A stretch of DNA of 40,263 bases. Origin: Micromonospora sicca (lineage in GTDB: Bacteria > Actinomycetota > Actinomycetes > Mycobacteriales > Micromonosporaceae). The notes beneath the pieces are model-generated. The model ran no database searches. It saw only the letters and a list, made by a program, of their open reading frames with translations, and had not been told where the DNA came from. The stretch lies in contig NZ_QGKS01000184.1 of assembly GCF_003172935.1 (NCBI RefSeq), forward strand, positions 1-40,263, written 5' to 3'. Shown here piece by piece: positions 26,084 to 40,263 of the stretch (position 1 is its first letter; every line of letters begins with the position of its first letter). The position numbers and the translations under genes were made by a program.

Positions 26084-29000
26084 CGGAGGTCCGTGAGTGG
26101 AGCTTCCCCGCCTCGTACGCCCAGGAGCGGGTCTGGTTCGCCAACCAGCGCGACGTCGGATCACCGGTCCACAACGTGTCCAGCCCGTGGACGTTCCCCA
26201 CCGGCCTGACCCGGGAGCAGGTCACCGCGGTGTTTGCCGAGGTCGTCGCCCGGCACGAGGCGCTGCGGAGCTGCCTGCGACTCCAGGATGGCGTCCTGCT
26301 CCAGGTGGTGCGTGCCGTCGAGCCGATCGAGCTTCCGGTCGACGACCTGCGTGAGCTGCCCGACGACGAGCGGGTCCGCCGGACCGCCGAGATCGCCGCG
26401 GAACTGTCCCGGACCGCGATCCCGCTGGACCGGCCGCCGCTCTGGCGCGCCCGGCTGGTGCGGCTGGGCGACACCGCGTGGCGGTTGCTGCTGGTGCTGC
26501 ACCACGCGGTGTTCGACGCGCACTCGGTGGCCGTCTTCCGGGACGAGATGGACGCCCTGTCCCGGGCCGCGGTGTCCGGTACGGCGGCCGTGCTGCCCGA
26601 GCTGCCCATCCAGTACGCCGACTACGCCGCGTGGCAGCGTGAGCAGTTGGCCGGTGCCGGGCTGAAGACCCAGCTCGCGTTCTGGCGGGACCGCCTCGCC
26701 GACGCCCCGCCGGTGCTCGACCTGCCGCTGGACCGCCCCCGACCGGCCGAACTCGGCTTCGGCGGCGACGAGGTCCATTTCACCCTCCCGGACGGGCTGC
26801 TCGACCGGGTCTCGGCGCTCGGCCGAGGGGCGTCCGCCACCCCGTTCATGGTGCTCCTGACCGCGTTCTCCGCCCTGCTGTCCCAGCTGTCCGGCAGCCC
26901 GGACGTGGTGGTCGGGGTCTCCACCACCGGGCGGGACCTGCCCGAGCTGGCCCCGCTGATCGGGATGTTCGTCAACCCGATCGCGCTGCGCTGCGACCTC
27001 GACGGCGATCCCACCTTCACCGAGCTGCTCGGCCGGGTCCGGGACGCCCTGATGGACGCGATGGAGCACGGCCAGACCCCGTTCCAACTGGTCGTCGAGG
27101 CGGTCGCGCCGCAGCGGGACCCCGCGGTGCAGCCGATCTTCCAGGCGGCGATCAACTACGTGCCCGACACCGGCTTCGACCCGGTGCCGCTGGGCACCAC
27201 CAAGGACGACCTCGCCTTCGATCTGGCCAGCGGTACCAGCCGGCTGCTCTACCGGACGGCGCTGTTCGACCGGTCCACCGCCGAGGCGATCGTCGACCGG
27301 TACGTCCGGCTGCTCCAGGCCGCGGTCGCCGACCCGGGGCTGCGGGTCTCCGCGCTGCCGCTGCTGACCGACGTCGAGCGGGCGCTGGTGGTGGGGGAGT
27401 GGAACGACACCACGCGCCGCATCGCCGAGCGCACCGTTCCGGCACTGGTCGAGGAGCAGGTCGGTCGTACGCCGGAGGCGACCGCGCTGATCTGCGACGG
27501 CGCCACCATGACGTACGCCGAGCTCGACGCGCGGGCGAACCCGCTCGCCCGGACGCTGATCGCCCGTGGTGTCGGCCCGGAGTCGCTGGTGGCGTTGGCG
27601 CTGCCCCGCTCGCCGGAGCTGGTGGTCGCGGTGCTGGCCGTGCTCAAGTCCGGTGCTGCGTACCTGCCGATCGACACCAGCTACCCGGCCGAGCGGATCG
27701 CCTGGCTGCTCGACGACGCGGCGCCCGCGCTGGTGCTGGCCACGGCGGCCACCGCGGCGCTGGTGCCCGGCGAGGTGCCGGTCCTGGCCGTGGCCGCCGA
27801 CGTCGACGCGCCGTTGACCGACGCCGACCGCGTGCCGGTGACCGACGCGGACCGAGTCGCCCCCCTGCGGCCGGGACACCCGGCGTACGTGCTCTACACC
27901 TCCGGGTCGACCGGCCGCCCGAAGGGCGTGGTGGTCGAACACCGGTCGGTCAACGCCTACCTCGCCTGGGCCCGGCACAGCTACCCGGGACTGGCCGGCA
28001 CCGCGCTGCTGCACTCGCCGATCTCCTTCGACCTCAGCGTGACCGGGCTGCTCGGCCCGCTCACCGCCGGTGGCGCCATCCGGCTGGCCGCGATCGACGC
28101 GCCCGCGGCACGGGCCGGCGGCCGGCCCACGTTCCTGAAGGCGACGCCGAGCCACCTGCCGCTGCTGGACGGCGAGCTGTCGCCCACCGCGGACCTGGTG
28201 CTCGGCGGTGAGGCGCTGGCCGGCGAGCCGCTCGCGGCCTGGCGCGCCGCGCACCCCGAGGTCACGGTGATCAACGAGTACGGGCCGACCGAGGCCACGG
28301 TGGGCTGCGTCGCGGCCCGGATCGAGCCCGGCGAGTCGCTGCCTCCCGGCCCGGTCGCCATCGGCCGGCCGATCTGGAACGTCGAGGTGTACCTGCTCGA
28401 CCCGGCGCTGCGGCCGGTGCCGGTCGGCGTGGCCGGGGAGTTGTTCGTCGCGGGCGATCAGGTGGCCCGCGGCTACCTCCGCCGGCCGGCGCTCACCGCG
28501 GAGCGCTTCCTGCCCTGCCCGTTCGGCGCGCCCGGACGGCGGATGTACGCCACCGGCGACCGGGCCCGGTGGCGGGCGGACGGGACCATCGAGTACCTCG
28601 GTCGCACCGACCATCAGGTCAAGGTGCGCGGCCACCGGATCGAACTCGGGGAGATCGAGTCGGCCCTGCTGGCCCGGCCGGACGTGCACCGTGCGGCGGT
28701 CCTGGTCCGCGAGGACGACCAGGGCGAGCCGTACCTGGTGGGCTACGTCGTCGGCCCGGCCGAGCGGGACGTCCTCGCCGCGGAGCTGGCCCGGACGCTG
28801 CCCGCCCATCTGGTGCCGGCCGCCTTCGTCCGGCTCGACGACCTGCCGCTGACCGCGAACGGCAAGCTGGATCGGGACCGGCTGCCGGCGCCCGAGCAGG
28901 TCAGCCAGGCCTACGTCGCGCCGCGGACCGACGCCGAGGCGCTGGTGGCCGAGGTCTTCGCCGAGATCCTGCAGGTGGAGAAGGTCGGCGCGCGGGACGA

Positions 29001-29216
29001 CTTCTTCGCCCTGGGCGGCAACTCGCTGCGCGGGATGCGGGCGATGGCCCGGATCCGGTCCGAGGTCGACCTCGACGTGCCGATGCGGGCGTTGTTCAGC
29101 CACCCGGTCGTCGCCGACCTGGCGGTCCAGATCGAACAGCTGATCGCCGCCGAGGTGGACGACCTCTCCGACGCCGAGGTCGCCGCGCTGCTCTCGGCCG
29201 AGGAGGGAACGACCCG

Positions 29217-29220
<4 letters not shown>
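26080..29220 (+). CDS. NRPS module C-A-T, predicted Asn-activating
   Basis: The protein has 1046 residues. The condensation domain (about 5-430) has HHAVFDA at 141-147. The essential second His and the Asp are present; the usual Gly after Asp is Ala, a tolerated variant. The A domain (about 455-940) has [20 protein letters not shown] and ANGK. Reading the pocket by eye from FDLSVT (Asp651), [15 protein letters not shown] and [11 protein letters not shown] gives D-L-T-K-V-G-E-V-G-K. That is nearly identical to the known Asn code (DLTKLGEVGK) and close to Asp. The carrier has ALGGNSLRG with Ser982. It is translated with MbtH and with the terminal NRPS through ATGA overlaps. Together with the SyrP-like hydroxylase upstream, a beta-hydroxy-Asn unit is a reasonable prediction. 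Confidence 0.93.
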
Positions 29221-34850
<5,630 letters not shown>

Positions 34851-34851
34851 G

Positions 34852-35013
34852 TTGGCTGAGTATCCGCAGGAGGTCACAGCGCTTCCAGGGCACCCCCGAG
34901 CGGTCGGGCTGGGCGCCGGCGTGGAGCGCCGGACGCGAGGCGACGATCCGGCGGACCCGTTCTACTACGTCGTCATGCGCGACCCGGAGGGCAACGAGTT
35001 CTGCGTGAGCTGA
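34852..35013 (+). pseudogene. Truncated VOC (glyoxalase/bleomycin-resistance) family remnant
   Basis: In the frame ending at TGA 35011-35013 the sequence ends in GDDPADPFYYVVMRDPEGNE followed by FCVS. This is the usual end of VOC-fold proteins, in which the Glu of DPEGNEF is a metal or core residue. A TTG at 34852 with GGAGG at 34842-34846 could start a 53-residue product, but only the final quarter of the fold is present, so it is most likely a leftover of a longer gene cut off by the arrival of the biosynthetic operon. Confidence 0.6.
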
Positions 35014-35065
35014 CCCTCCGATCCATGGGCCCACCGCGCCCGCGCGAGCTGAAGCCGCGATCCCG

Positions 35066-35632
35066 TCAGTGCGGCGGCTCGCGGCGCAGATCGTAGGTCA
35101 GTTCGGCGATCTGGCCGTCCTGCACCATCCGGGTCAGTCGCACCTGGGAGGACAGGAGCCGGCGGGGCAGCAGCGGCGCGCCTCCGCCGAGGAAGACGGG
35201 CGTGACGCCAATGATGATCTCGTCGAGCAGCCCGTGGTCGGCAAAGGCTCCCACCAGCTCACCCCCGCCGACCAGCCACACGTTGGCCCCCTGTGCGGCC
35301 TCGACCATCGCGACATGGACCGGGCCCACGTCGCCGGAGACGAACGTCAGGTTCGCACCCGGTATCGCGGGCAGCTCACGATGGGTGAACACCCAGCAGG
35401 GCGTGTCACCGTAATAGTCCTGCCACTTCTGGGGCTGCGCCAGCAGCCGGTCGTGGCCGAGCACCCACTCGTAGGTGGTCGCGCCCATGCACATGGCACC
35501 CACCCCGGCGAAGAACTCGGCGAACCGGTCAGGGCCGGTGCGTTCGACGTCGAACAGCCAGTCCAGCGAGTTGGCCTCGTCGGCGATGAAGCCGTCGGCG
35601 CTGGTCGCCGTGTAGTACTGGGTCTTCGTCAC
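35066..35632 (-). CDS. DHFR/RibD C-terminal-like reductase family protein
   Basis: This 188-residue protein starts at GTG 35632. It begins KTQYYTATSADGFIADEANS, the N-terminal strand and loop of the dihydrofolate-reductase-like RibD C-terminal fold. GATTYEWVL and the NADPH-binding segment VWLVGGGELVGAFADHGLLD follow in the expected order. Family members use NADPH to reduce pterin- or pyrimidine-like substrates, and many are of unknown role. It is the last gene of the minus-strand operon, 28 bases after the nucleotidyltransferase-like gene. There is no sign of truncation. The substrate cannot be inferred. Confidence 0.85.
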   Translation of the reverse strand: MTKTQYYTATSADGFIADEANSLDWLFDVERTGPDRFAEFFAGVGAMCMGATTYEWVLGHDRLLAQPQKWQDYYGDTPCWVFTHRELPAIPGANLTFVSGDVGPVHVAMVEAAQGANVWLVGGGELVGAFADHGLLDEIIIGVTPVFLGGGAPLLPRRLLSSQVRLTRMVQDGQIAELTYDLRREPPH

Positions 35633-35660
35633 CGGCTCACCATGCCACGCCCGTACGACC

Positions 35661-36452
35661 TCAGGCCTGGGCGATCTGGTCGCCCCAGCGCTTCCACGCG
35701 TCGTCGACGACGGCATCGACGCCGCGGGCGACCGCCCGCAGGTCCGCCACGGTGAACGATTCCTCGTGACCGGCGCGCCACCGGACGGCCCGGTGGGCCA
35801 GGGCTTCCCAGTCGGGGAAGGTCTCGGCGAGGTACGTCGCGGCGCCGGCCTTCGAGGTGATGTCTCCGTGGGCGAGCGTGTAGTGCAGCCGCGCCGGACC
35901 GAGGACGCACCACGCGACGCCGGATGCGTCCACCGGGGTGTCGGCGGGCAGTTGGGCAACGGCCTGAACGACGCCGGTCGCCAGTGGCCGCCAGTAGTCA
36001 CGAAGGTTCTCGAGGTTGTACCGGCGCAGCGCCGCTGAGTCGACGGGTATGCCGAGTTCGTCGACCTCCACCCCCCGAGCCCGGATTCCGTAGCGCCGCA
36101 GGGTCAGCCAGAGCACGGGAGTCAACTCCCCGCACGGCTTGTCAATCCGGAACTCGCCGTCGACCACGAACGGCACCACCCGACGATCGACGGGGAACTC
36201 GTCGAACGTCGCCCGATCGAGGTACACGCCGTCCAGGTGCGGCCTGGCCGGCATGCCCTCGTGAACCTTCGCCAGCGCAGCCAGGTCACCTGGGCTCGCG
36301 ACGCGCGACGTCACGATGACCGTGTCGACGTCGCTGGCGTCGGGCACCCAGGCTCCGAGTGCCGCCGAGCCGACGACGTAGAGCCGCTCGACGAAGCCCG
36401 GCAGCGCCTCGTCCACCGCCCGGAGGTACGCGTCCGTCAACTTCCGGATCAC
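35661..36452 (-). CDS. AadA-like aminoglycoside nucleotidyltransferase family protein
   Basis: This 263-residue protein has the same length as ANT(3'')-type streptomycin/spectinomycin adenylyltransferases. The nucleotidyltransferase motif is at the N-terminus: GSAALGAWVPDASDVD (residues 28-43), with Gly28-Ser29 binding the nucleotide and Asp41/Asp43 binding magnesium. The C-terminal helical domain, with CGELTPVLWLTLRRYGI, LGPARLHYTLAHGDITSKAG and RAGHEESFTVADL, follows the family pattern. Such enzymes transfer AMP to a drug hydroxyl, but many actinomycete homologues have no tested resistance role. It lies 12 bases after the LLM oxidoreductase gene in the MarR-controlled operon, which would make it inducible. 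Confidence 0.82.
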   Translation of the reverse strand: MIRKLTDAYLRAVDEALPGFVERLYVVGSAALGAWVPDASDVDTVIVTSRVASPGDLAALAKVHEGMPARPHLDGVYLDRATFDEFPVDRRVVPFVVDGEFRIDKPCGELTPVLWLTLRRYGIRARGVEVDELGIPVDSAALRRYNLENLRDYWRPLATGVVQAVAQLPADTPVDASGVAWCVLGPARLHYTLAHGDITSKAGAATYLAETFPDWEALAHRAVRWRAGHEESFTVADLRAVARGVDAVVDDAWKRWGDQIAQA

Positions 36453-36464
36453 GCGCGCACCGTA

Positions 36465-37553
36465 TCAGCGCGCCCCGGTCATCTCCCGGACGCGCGGGAT
36501 GACCTGGGTGCCGTAGAGCTCGATGGCGGTCATGAGTGCCTCGTGTGAGAGGCCGCCCATGCCGTACTTCAGCTCGAAGCGGTTCGCGCCGAGGACGGTG
36601 AGGTTCGCCGCGATCTTCTGGGCGACGGTCTCCGGCGATCCGACGTAGAGCGACCCGTGTGGCCCGATCTCGTGCAGGAAGGATTCCTTGGTCGGCACGG
36701 CGAATCCGCGCGTCCTGGCGACGCGGCGGATGACCTCCTGGTAGCGCGGCCAGAACTCCGCGCGGGCCTGCTCGTCGGTGGCGGCGACGTGCCCGGGCGA
36801 GTGCACTCCGACCGGTCGCGGGGCCTGTCCGAGCTGCTTCAGGGCCTGCTGGAAGAGCTGGGAGAACGGGGCGAAGCGCGCCGGGGACCCACCGATGATG
36901 GCGAGCATCAGCGAGTATCCGTACCGGGCGGCGCGGATGACCGACTGGGGGTTGCCGCCGACGCCGATCCACGCCGGGAAGGGCCCGGACTCGGTGTGCG
37001 GCACGACGTCCTGGTTGTGCAGCGGGGCGCGCATCGTTCCTTCCCAGGTGACCGGCCCGCCCTTGAGCAACTCGGCGAAGAGCTGCGCCTTCTCTTCGAA
37101 GAGCTGCTCGTAGTCGGACAGGTCGTAGCCGAAGAGCGGGAACGAGTCGATGCTGGATCCCCGGCCGAGGATGACCTCCGCCCGACCGCCGGAGATCGCG
37201 TCGAGGGTGGAGTAGCGCTGGAACACCCGGACGGGATCGTCGGAGCTCAGCACCGTGACCGCCGACCCGAGGCGGATCCGGGTGGTCCGCCCGGCGATGG
37301 CGCCGAGTACCACGTCGGCGGCCGAGAGCGGAAAATCGTCGGTGTGGTGTTCACCGATCCCGAAGAAGTCCACCCCGACCTGGTCCGCGAGGACGCCCTG
37401 CTCGACGAGGTTGCGGATCGTCCGGGCGTGGGACAGAGGGCGGTCGTGGTCGTCATGCGTGACGTCGCCGAAGGTGTCCAGGCCGAGCACGAGTGGGAAC
37501 GTCGTGGGTTCGGCGGCGGCCGCCCGTACGGCGTCCGAGGGTGCGGTGGTCAT
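36465..37553 (-). CDS. LLM-class flavin-dependent oxidoreductase
   Basis: This 362-residue TIM-barrel protein belongs to the bacterial luciferase-like family, which uses FMN or F420. Diagnostic parts are GVDFFGIGEHHTDDFPLSAA, RIRLGSAVTVLSSDDPVRVF, the loop ISGGRAEVILGRGS, GVGGNPQSVIRAARYG and the C-terminal GSLYVGSPETVAQKI. ATG 37553 is preceded on the minus strand by AAGGG. It is strikingly similar in sequence and length to the protein encoded at 38862-39914, so the two are paralogues. Co-transcription with an NAD(P)-binding reductase suggests that the latter supplies reduced cofactor. The substrate is unknown. Confidence 0.9.
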   Translation of the reverse strand: MTTAPSDAVRAAAAEPTTFPLVLGLDTFGDVTHDDHDRPLSHARTIRNLVEQGVLADQVGVDFFGIGEHHTDDFPLSAADVVLGAIAGRTTRIRLGSAVTVLSSDDPVRVFQRYSTLDAISGGRAEVILGRGSSIDSFPLFGYDLSDYEQLFEEKAQLFAELLKGGPVTWEGTMRAPLHNQDVVPHTESGPFPAWIGVGGNPQSVIRAARYGYSLMLAIIGGSPARFAPFSQLFQQALKQLGQAPRPVGVHSPGHVAATDEQARAEFWPRYQEVIRRVARTRGFAVPTKESFLHEIGPHGSLYVGSPETVAQKIAANLTVLGANRFELKYGMGGLSHEALMTAIELYGTQVIPRVREMTGAR

Positions 37554-37600
37554 GGTGAGCCCTTCTGTGCTGATTGCGGAACGGGGTTCGGTTGTGCGGC

Positions 37601-38257
37601 TCAGGCGGCCAGCGCCTGCTCGAAGTCGGCCCGGCGCAGCGACACACCGAAGACCGGGCCGCCCGGTTGGAGGAGGCGTCCGGCCCGCAGGCTGTCCAGC
37701 GGGACGACGTCGTAGCCGATGCCCTCGATGACTTCCGCCGCGGTCTTCACCGCGCCCGGGTCGTCGCCAGCGACGCCGAGCGCGCGGCGCTCCGGCGAGC
37801 CCGCCGGGCGGCGGTCGTCCTCGAGTTCGTGGTAGCCGATGTGGTTGAGGGTCTTGACGACCGTCGACCGGGCGAGCCGGCGCTGGACGATCTCGCTGCT
37901 GCCGTACCGGGGGTCGTCGAACATCTCCTGAACGCCGTCGACGGGCGGCCAGTAGTTCATCGTGTCGACGACGAGCTTGCCGGCCACCAGGGCGGGGTCG
38001 AAGGCCGCGAACCTGTGCAGCGGGATGGCCAGCACCACGACATCGGCGTCCTCGACGGCATCCGCCGCCCATCGCGGCTCGGCCCCCGGCGCCAGTAGTT
38101 GGGTGATGAGGGCGATCTTCTCGGGGTCGCCGGAGGCCGCGATCGTGACGGGGTGGCCCGCGGCGAGCGCGACGCGGGCGATCACCGGACCGGTGTGGCC
38201 CGCGCCGAGCACGGCGATCCGCGGCGGCTGTGGCGTGGGCGGCAGGCTGGCCGTCAT
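37601..38257 (-). CDS. NAD(P)-binding reductase, F420-dependent NADP oxidoreductase-like
   Basis: This 218-residue protein has a Rossmann motif at the start, IAVLGAGHTGPVIARVALAAG (GxGxxG), then DADVVVLAIPLHRF and LVVDTMNYWPPVDG. These are the pattern of the F420-dependent NADP reductase family, in which hydride passes between F420 and NADP. GVAGDDPGAVKTAAEVIEGI and PLDSLRAGRLLQPGGP are typical of the C-terminal half. Its start overlaps the marR stop by ATGA and it precedes the LLM oxidoreductase gene by 47 bases. That is consistent with supplying reduced cofactor, or with an independent detoxification reaction. Confidence 0.85.
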   Translation of the reverse strand: MTASLPPTPQPPRIAVLGAGHTGPVIARVALAAGHPVTIAASGDPEKIALITQLLAPGAEPRWAADAVEDADVVVLAIPLHRFAAFDPALVAGKLVVDTMNYWPPVDGVQEMFDDPRYGSSEIVQRRLARSTVVKTLNHIGYHELEDDRRPAGSPERRALGVAGDDPGAVKTAAEVIEGIGYDVVPLDSLRAGRLLQPGGPVFGVSLRRADFEQALAA

Positions 38258-38769
38258 GGCCGTTTCTCCTCAACACGAGTGGTCGGTTCCGGGTGGAGAT
38301 GGCTCTGCAGCGCCCGCAGTACGTCGGCGAGCGCCTCGACCTGCTCGGGCGTCAGGGCGTCGGTGAAGTGCCTCTTGATGGCCCTCAGGTGGGGGAGGGT
38401 CGCGCCGGAGAACATCCGGGCGCCGTCGTCCGTGAGCGAGACCTCGGAACCGCGGCTGTCGGTGGCGCAGTGGTTCCGGCCGATGAGGCCGCGCCGCTCC
38501 ATCCGGTTCAGGTGATGGGAGAGCCGGCTCCGCTCCCAGCCGATGATCGCGGCCAGCTCCGACGATCGCAGCCGCCGGCCCGCCGCCTCGCTCAGCGCGA
38601 GGAGCACCTGATAGTCGGCCGGTGAGAGGCCCGAATCCTGGAGCAGCTGCGCGCCCAGGATCCGCCGGAGTTCGGCGGTGGTGTCGATCAGCGTCCGCCA
38701 GACCGTCAGTTCGCTGCTCGTCATCCGCCGCCCGGCGACCGGAGTCGCAGCGTGGCCGTCGTCACTCAT
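38254..38769 (-). CDS. MarR-family transcriptional regulator
   Basis: This 171-residue winged-helix repressor has LSPADYQVLLALSEAAG, the recognition helix region SSELAAIIGWERSRLSHHLN and the wing RRGLIGRNHCATDSRGSEVS, followed by the dimerisation helices. It leads the minus-strand operon and is divergent from the second LLM oxidoreductase gene. Three palindromes in the shared 92-base promoter region are its probable operators, so it likely represses both directions and itself until a small ligand, perhaps a toxic quinone, aldehyde or drug, binds. There is no Cys-based redox motif clear enough to call it OhrR-like. Confidence 0.92.
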   Translation of the reverse strand: MSDDGHAATPVAGRRMTSSELTVWRTLIDTTAELRRILGAQLLQDSGLSPADYQVLLALSEAAGRRLRSSELAAIIGWERSRLSHHLNRMERRGLIGRNHCATDSRGSEVSLTDDGARMFSGATLPHLRAIKRHFTDALTPEQVEALADVLRALQSHLHPEPTTRVEEKRP

Positions 38770-38788
38770 TCGCTGTCACCTCATCTCC

Positions 38789-38840
38789 TTGACTGGTCAA
38801 GTATAGGCATATGATTGACGCATCAACATTGACGCGTCAA
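38789..38840. promoter_or_regulatory. Three palindromic operators in the divergent marR/LLM promoter
   Basis: TTGACTGGTCAA (38789-38800), TTGACGCATCAA (38815-38826) and TTGACGCGTCAA (38829-38840) share the pattern TTGAC-NN-RTCAA. The first and third are perfect dyads around a 2-bp centre. The last two start 14 bases apart. Promoter-like TATGAT (38810-38815, plus) and TATACT (38805-38800, minus) lie among them, so binding would block both promoters. Confidence 0.8.
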
Positions 38841-38861
38841 TCACACTTCGGGGAGTTGACG

Positions 38862-39914
38862 ATGACCAGTACGCGCGGCGGACACCGGATCGTGATCGGT
38901 GTCGACAGCTTCGGGGAGATGACCCTCGGCGGTGACGGCAAGCTGCTCAGCCAGCCGCAGAACATCCGTGAGCTGGTCGCGGAGGGGGTCCTCGCGGAGG
39001 AGTCGGGGCTCGACTTCTTCGGACTGGGCGAGCACCACATCGAGGAGATGCCGCTGTCCGCGCCCGACCTGGTCCTGGCCGCCCTCGCCGCCCGGACCTC
39101 CCGCATCCACCTGGGGTCCGCGGTCACGGTGCTGAGTTCGGACGACCCGGTGCGCGTGTTCCAGCGGTACGCGACCCTCGACGCCCTCTCCTCCGGCCGC
39201 GCCGAAGTGATCCTCGGCCGAGGCTCCAGCACCGAGTCGTTCCCGCTGTTCGGCTTCGACCTCGCCGACTACGACCGGCTGTTCGAGGAGAAACTCGAAC
39301 TCTTTGCCCGGCTGCGCACGGAGCAACCGGTCACCTGGTCGGGAACCACGCGGGCCGCCCTGCCGGGACTTCAGGTCTACCCGCGTACCGCCGACGGAAT
39401 GCTGCCGACCTGGGTGGGCGTCGGCGGGAACCCGGCCTCCGTCGTGCGCGCCGCGCGGCACGGTTTCGCACTGATGCTCGCGATCATCGGCGGCAATCCC
39501 GCCCGCTTCGCCCGCCTCTCCGCGCTCTACCGGGCGGCCACCGAGCAGTCGGGGATCGGCCCGCTGCCGATCGGGGTGCACTCGCCCGGGCATGTCGCGG
39601 CCTCCGACGAACAGGCGAAGGAGCAGTACTGGCCCACCTACCGGACGTTCATGCTCGACGCCCGCCGGCAGCGCGGCTTCCCGGAGATCACCCGTGACTA
39701 CTTCGAACACGAGGTCGAGTACGGCTCCCTCTACGTCGGCTCGCCGGAGACGGTCGCCCGACGCATCGCCAAGACCATGACCACCCTCGACGCGAACCGC
39801 TTCGACCTGAAGTACGGCATGGGCCCGATGCCGCACGCCGTCCTCATGGAGAACCTCCGCCTGTTCGGCACCGAGGTCGCGCCCAGGGTGCGCGAGCAAC
39901 TCCAGCAGCGGTAA
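38862..39914 (+). CDS. LLM-class flavin-dependent oxidoreductase (paralogue)
   Basis: This 350-residue luciferase-like TIM barrel starts at ATG 38862 behind GGGGAG (38850-38855). An upstream in-frame ATG at 38811 would run through the operators and is unlikely. Segments GLDFFGLGEHHIEEMPLSAP, IHLGSAVTVLSSDDPVRVFQ, GRAEVILGRGSSTESFPLFG and SLYVGSPETVARRI match the divergent gene at 36465-37553 closely and in the same order. It is transcribed away from marR and should share its control. There is nothing else in its transcript until the small gene at 40005. Confidence 0.92.
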   Translation: MTSTRGGHRIVIGVDSFGEMTLGGDGKLLSQPQNIRELVAEGVLAEESGLDFFGLGEHHIEEMPLSAPDLVLAALAARTSRIHLGSAVTVLSSDDPVRVFQRYATLDALSSGRAEVILGRGSSTESFPLFGFDLADYDRLFEEKLELFARLRTEQPVTWSGTTRAALPGLQVYPRTADGMLPTWVGVGGNPASVVRAARHGFALMLAIIGGNPARFARLSALYRAATEQSGIGPLPIGVHSPGHVAASDEQAKEQYWPTYRTFMLDARRQRGFPEITRDYFEHEVEYGSLYVGSPETVARRIAKTMTTLDANRFDLKYGMGPMPHAVLMENLRLFGTEVAPRVREQLQQR

Positions 39915-40004
39915 GTGAACCCGGCCGCCCGTCCCGCGGCAGTTTGGACCAGGTGCGGACGGGTACGGCCGACCGGGCACCGGGACACGGAGGGCGGTAC
40001 GGCG

Positions 40005-40187
40005 ATGAACACTGGTCGACTGGGTGACGTGCTCGTCGGCGCGGCGGGCAACGTGGCCGGTACCGTCGTCGACCCGCGCAAGGGGCTGAGCCAGCTCCGC
40101 TCGGCGGTCTCCGGGCGGACCCTGGCCACCGTGGCGGCGGGCCTGGTCATCGGCTTCCTGGTGGCCCGGTCACGGCGCCGGGGGTGA
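40005..40187 (+). CDS. Small membrane-anchored hypothetical protein
   Basis: This 60-residue product begins at ATG 40005, with GGAGGG (39989-39994) upstream at a slightly long distance. The first part is polar (GDVLVGAAGNVAGTVVDPRK). Residues about 40-54 (LATVAAGLVIGFLVA) form one membrane helix, followed by the basic tail RSRRRG, so the N-terminal part could lie outside and the tail inside the cell, or the reverse. I do not recognise a family. Short actinomycete proteins with a single C-terminal helix are common and mostly uncharacterised. Confidence 0.6.
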   Translation: MNTGRLGDVLVGAAGNVAGTVVDPRKGLSQLRSAVSGRTLATVAAGLVIGFLVARSRRRG

Positions 40188-40220
40188 CGCCCGCCGCCCG
40201 GCGCACCGCCGAGCGGGGGA

Positions 40221-40263
40221 TCAGGGGTGGGCGGCCAGCAGCCGGATCGTGTCGTCGGGGCGG
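40221..40263 (-). CDS. Possible C-terminal end of a minus-strand gene (partial)
   Basis: The minus strand entering from the right edge reads RPDDTIRLLAAHP and then TGA (40223-40221). The base composition suits coding DNA, but only 13 codons are visible, so this could be chance. Confidence 0.3.
   Translation of the reverse strand, partial: RPDDTIRLLAAHP

Noticed and set aside
26500..26520. HHAVFDA as a sign of a dead condensation domain
   Set aside because: The catalytic second His and the Asp are intact. Ala in place of the final Gly occurs in working domains, so this alone does not argue for inactivity.

Overview
The window is very GC-rich, uses GTG as well as ATG starts, has many ATGA stop/start overlaps and carries F420/flavin-type oxidoreductases. 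This points to a high-GC actinomycete, probably a Micromonospora-like member of the Micromonosporaceae. The genus is an inference from style, not from a marker gene.

Left flank (1-4366): two gene ruins and three ordinary genes. A kup potassium-transporter gene is reduced to its first and last few codons. Intact genes follow for a secreted cyclophilin-type peptidyl-prolyl isomerase, a secreted trypsin-like protease and a Bcr/CflA-type MFS exporter. A frameshifted panD (aspartate 1-decarboxylase) remnant lies on the minus strand. A ~370-bp stretch without genes, holding a strong RNA hairpin, leads into the main operon.

Centre (4367-34850): one long plus-strand biosynthetic operon of hybrid NRPS/PKS type. 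In order it encodes an NAD(P)-binding oxidoreductase; a fold-type-II PLP-enzyme-like protein; an A-T NRPS protein with a shrunken condensation-like N-terminus; a stand-alone ketosynthase that has lost the NIGH histidine and its AT domain; a thioesterase fused to a LanB-like (lantibiotic dehydratase N-terminal type) domain; an A-T-C-T NRPS; a KS-AT-KR-DH-ACP PKS with malonyl-type AT motif; a SyrP-like Fe(II)/2-oxoglutarate hydroxylase; an MbtH-like protein; a C-A-T NRPS whose binding pocket reads like Asn; and a terminal C-A-T-TE-MFS protein whose A domain reads like Ser, whose TE has Cys as nucleophile, and which is fused to an exporter. A tnpB transposon (minus strand) with an in-frame deletion of its RuvC-I segment sits between the hydroxylase and mbtH genes. 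The operon looks capable of making a peptide-polyketide containing Asn (perhaps beta-hydroxylated), Ser, one malonate-derived unit and one or two unassigned amino acids. The assembly is not colinear. The best candidate for new biology is the TE-LanB fusion, whose LanB half lacks an elimination domain and so resembles tRNA-dependent aminoacylating enzymes. It sits beside a C-T unit that has no A domain of its own and a ketosynthase that is probably unable to elongate.

Right flank (34851-40263): a truncated VOC-family remnant, then a five-gene minus-strand operon (MarR regulator, NAD(P)-binding reductase, LLM flavin-dependent oxidoreductase, aminoglycoside-nucleotidyltransferase-like protein, DHFR/RibD-like reductase). 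A second, paralogous LLM oxidoreductase is transcribed divergently from it. Three copies of a TTGAC-NN-RTCAA palindrome lie between the divergent genes and are the obvious MarR operators. The window ends with a small membrane-anchored protein gene and possibly the last codons of a minus-strand gene.
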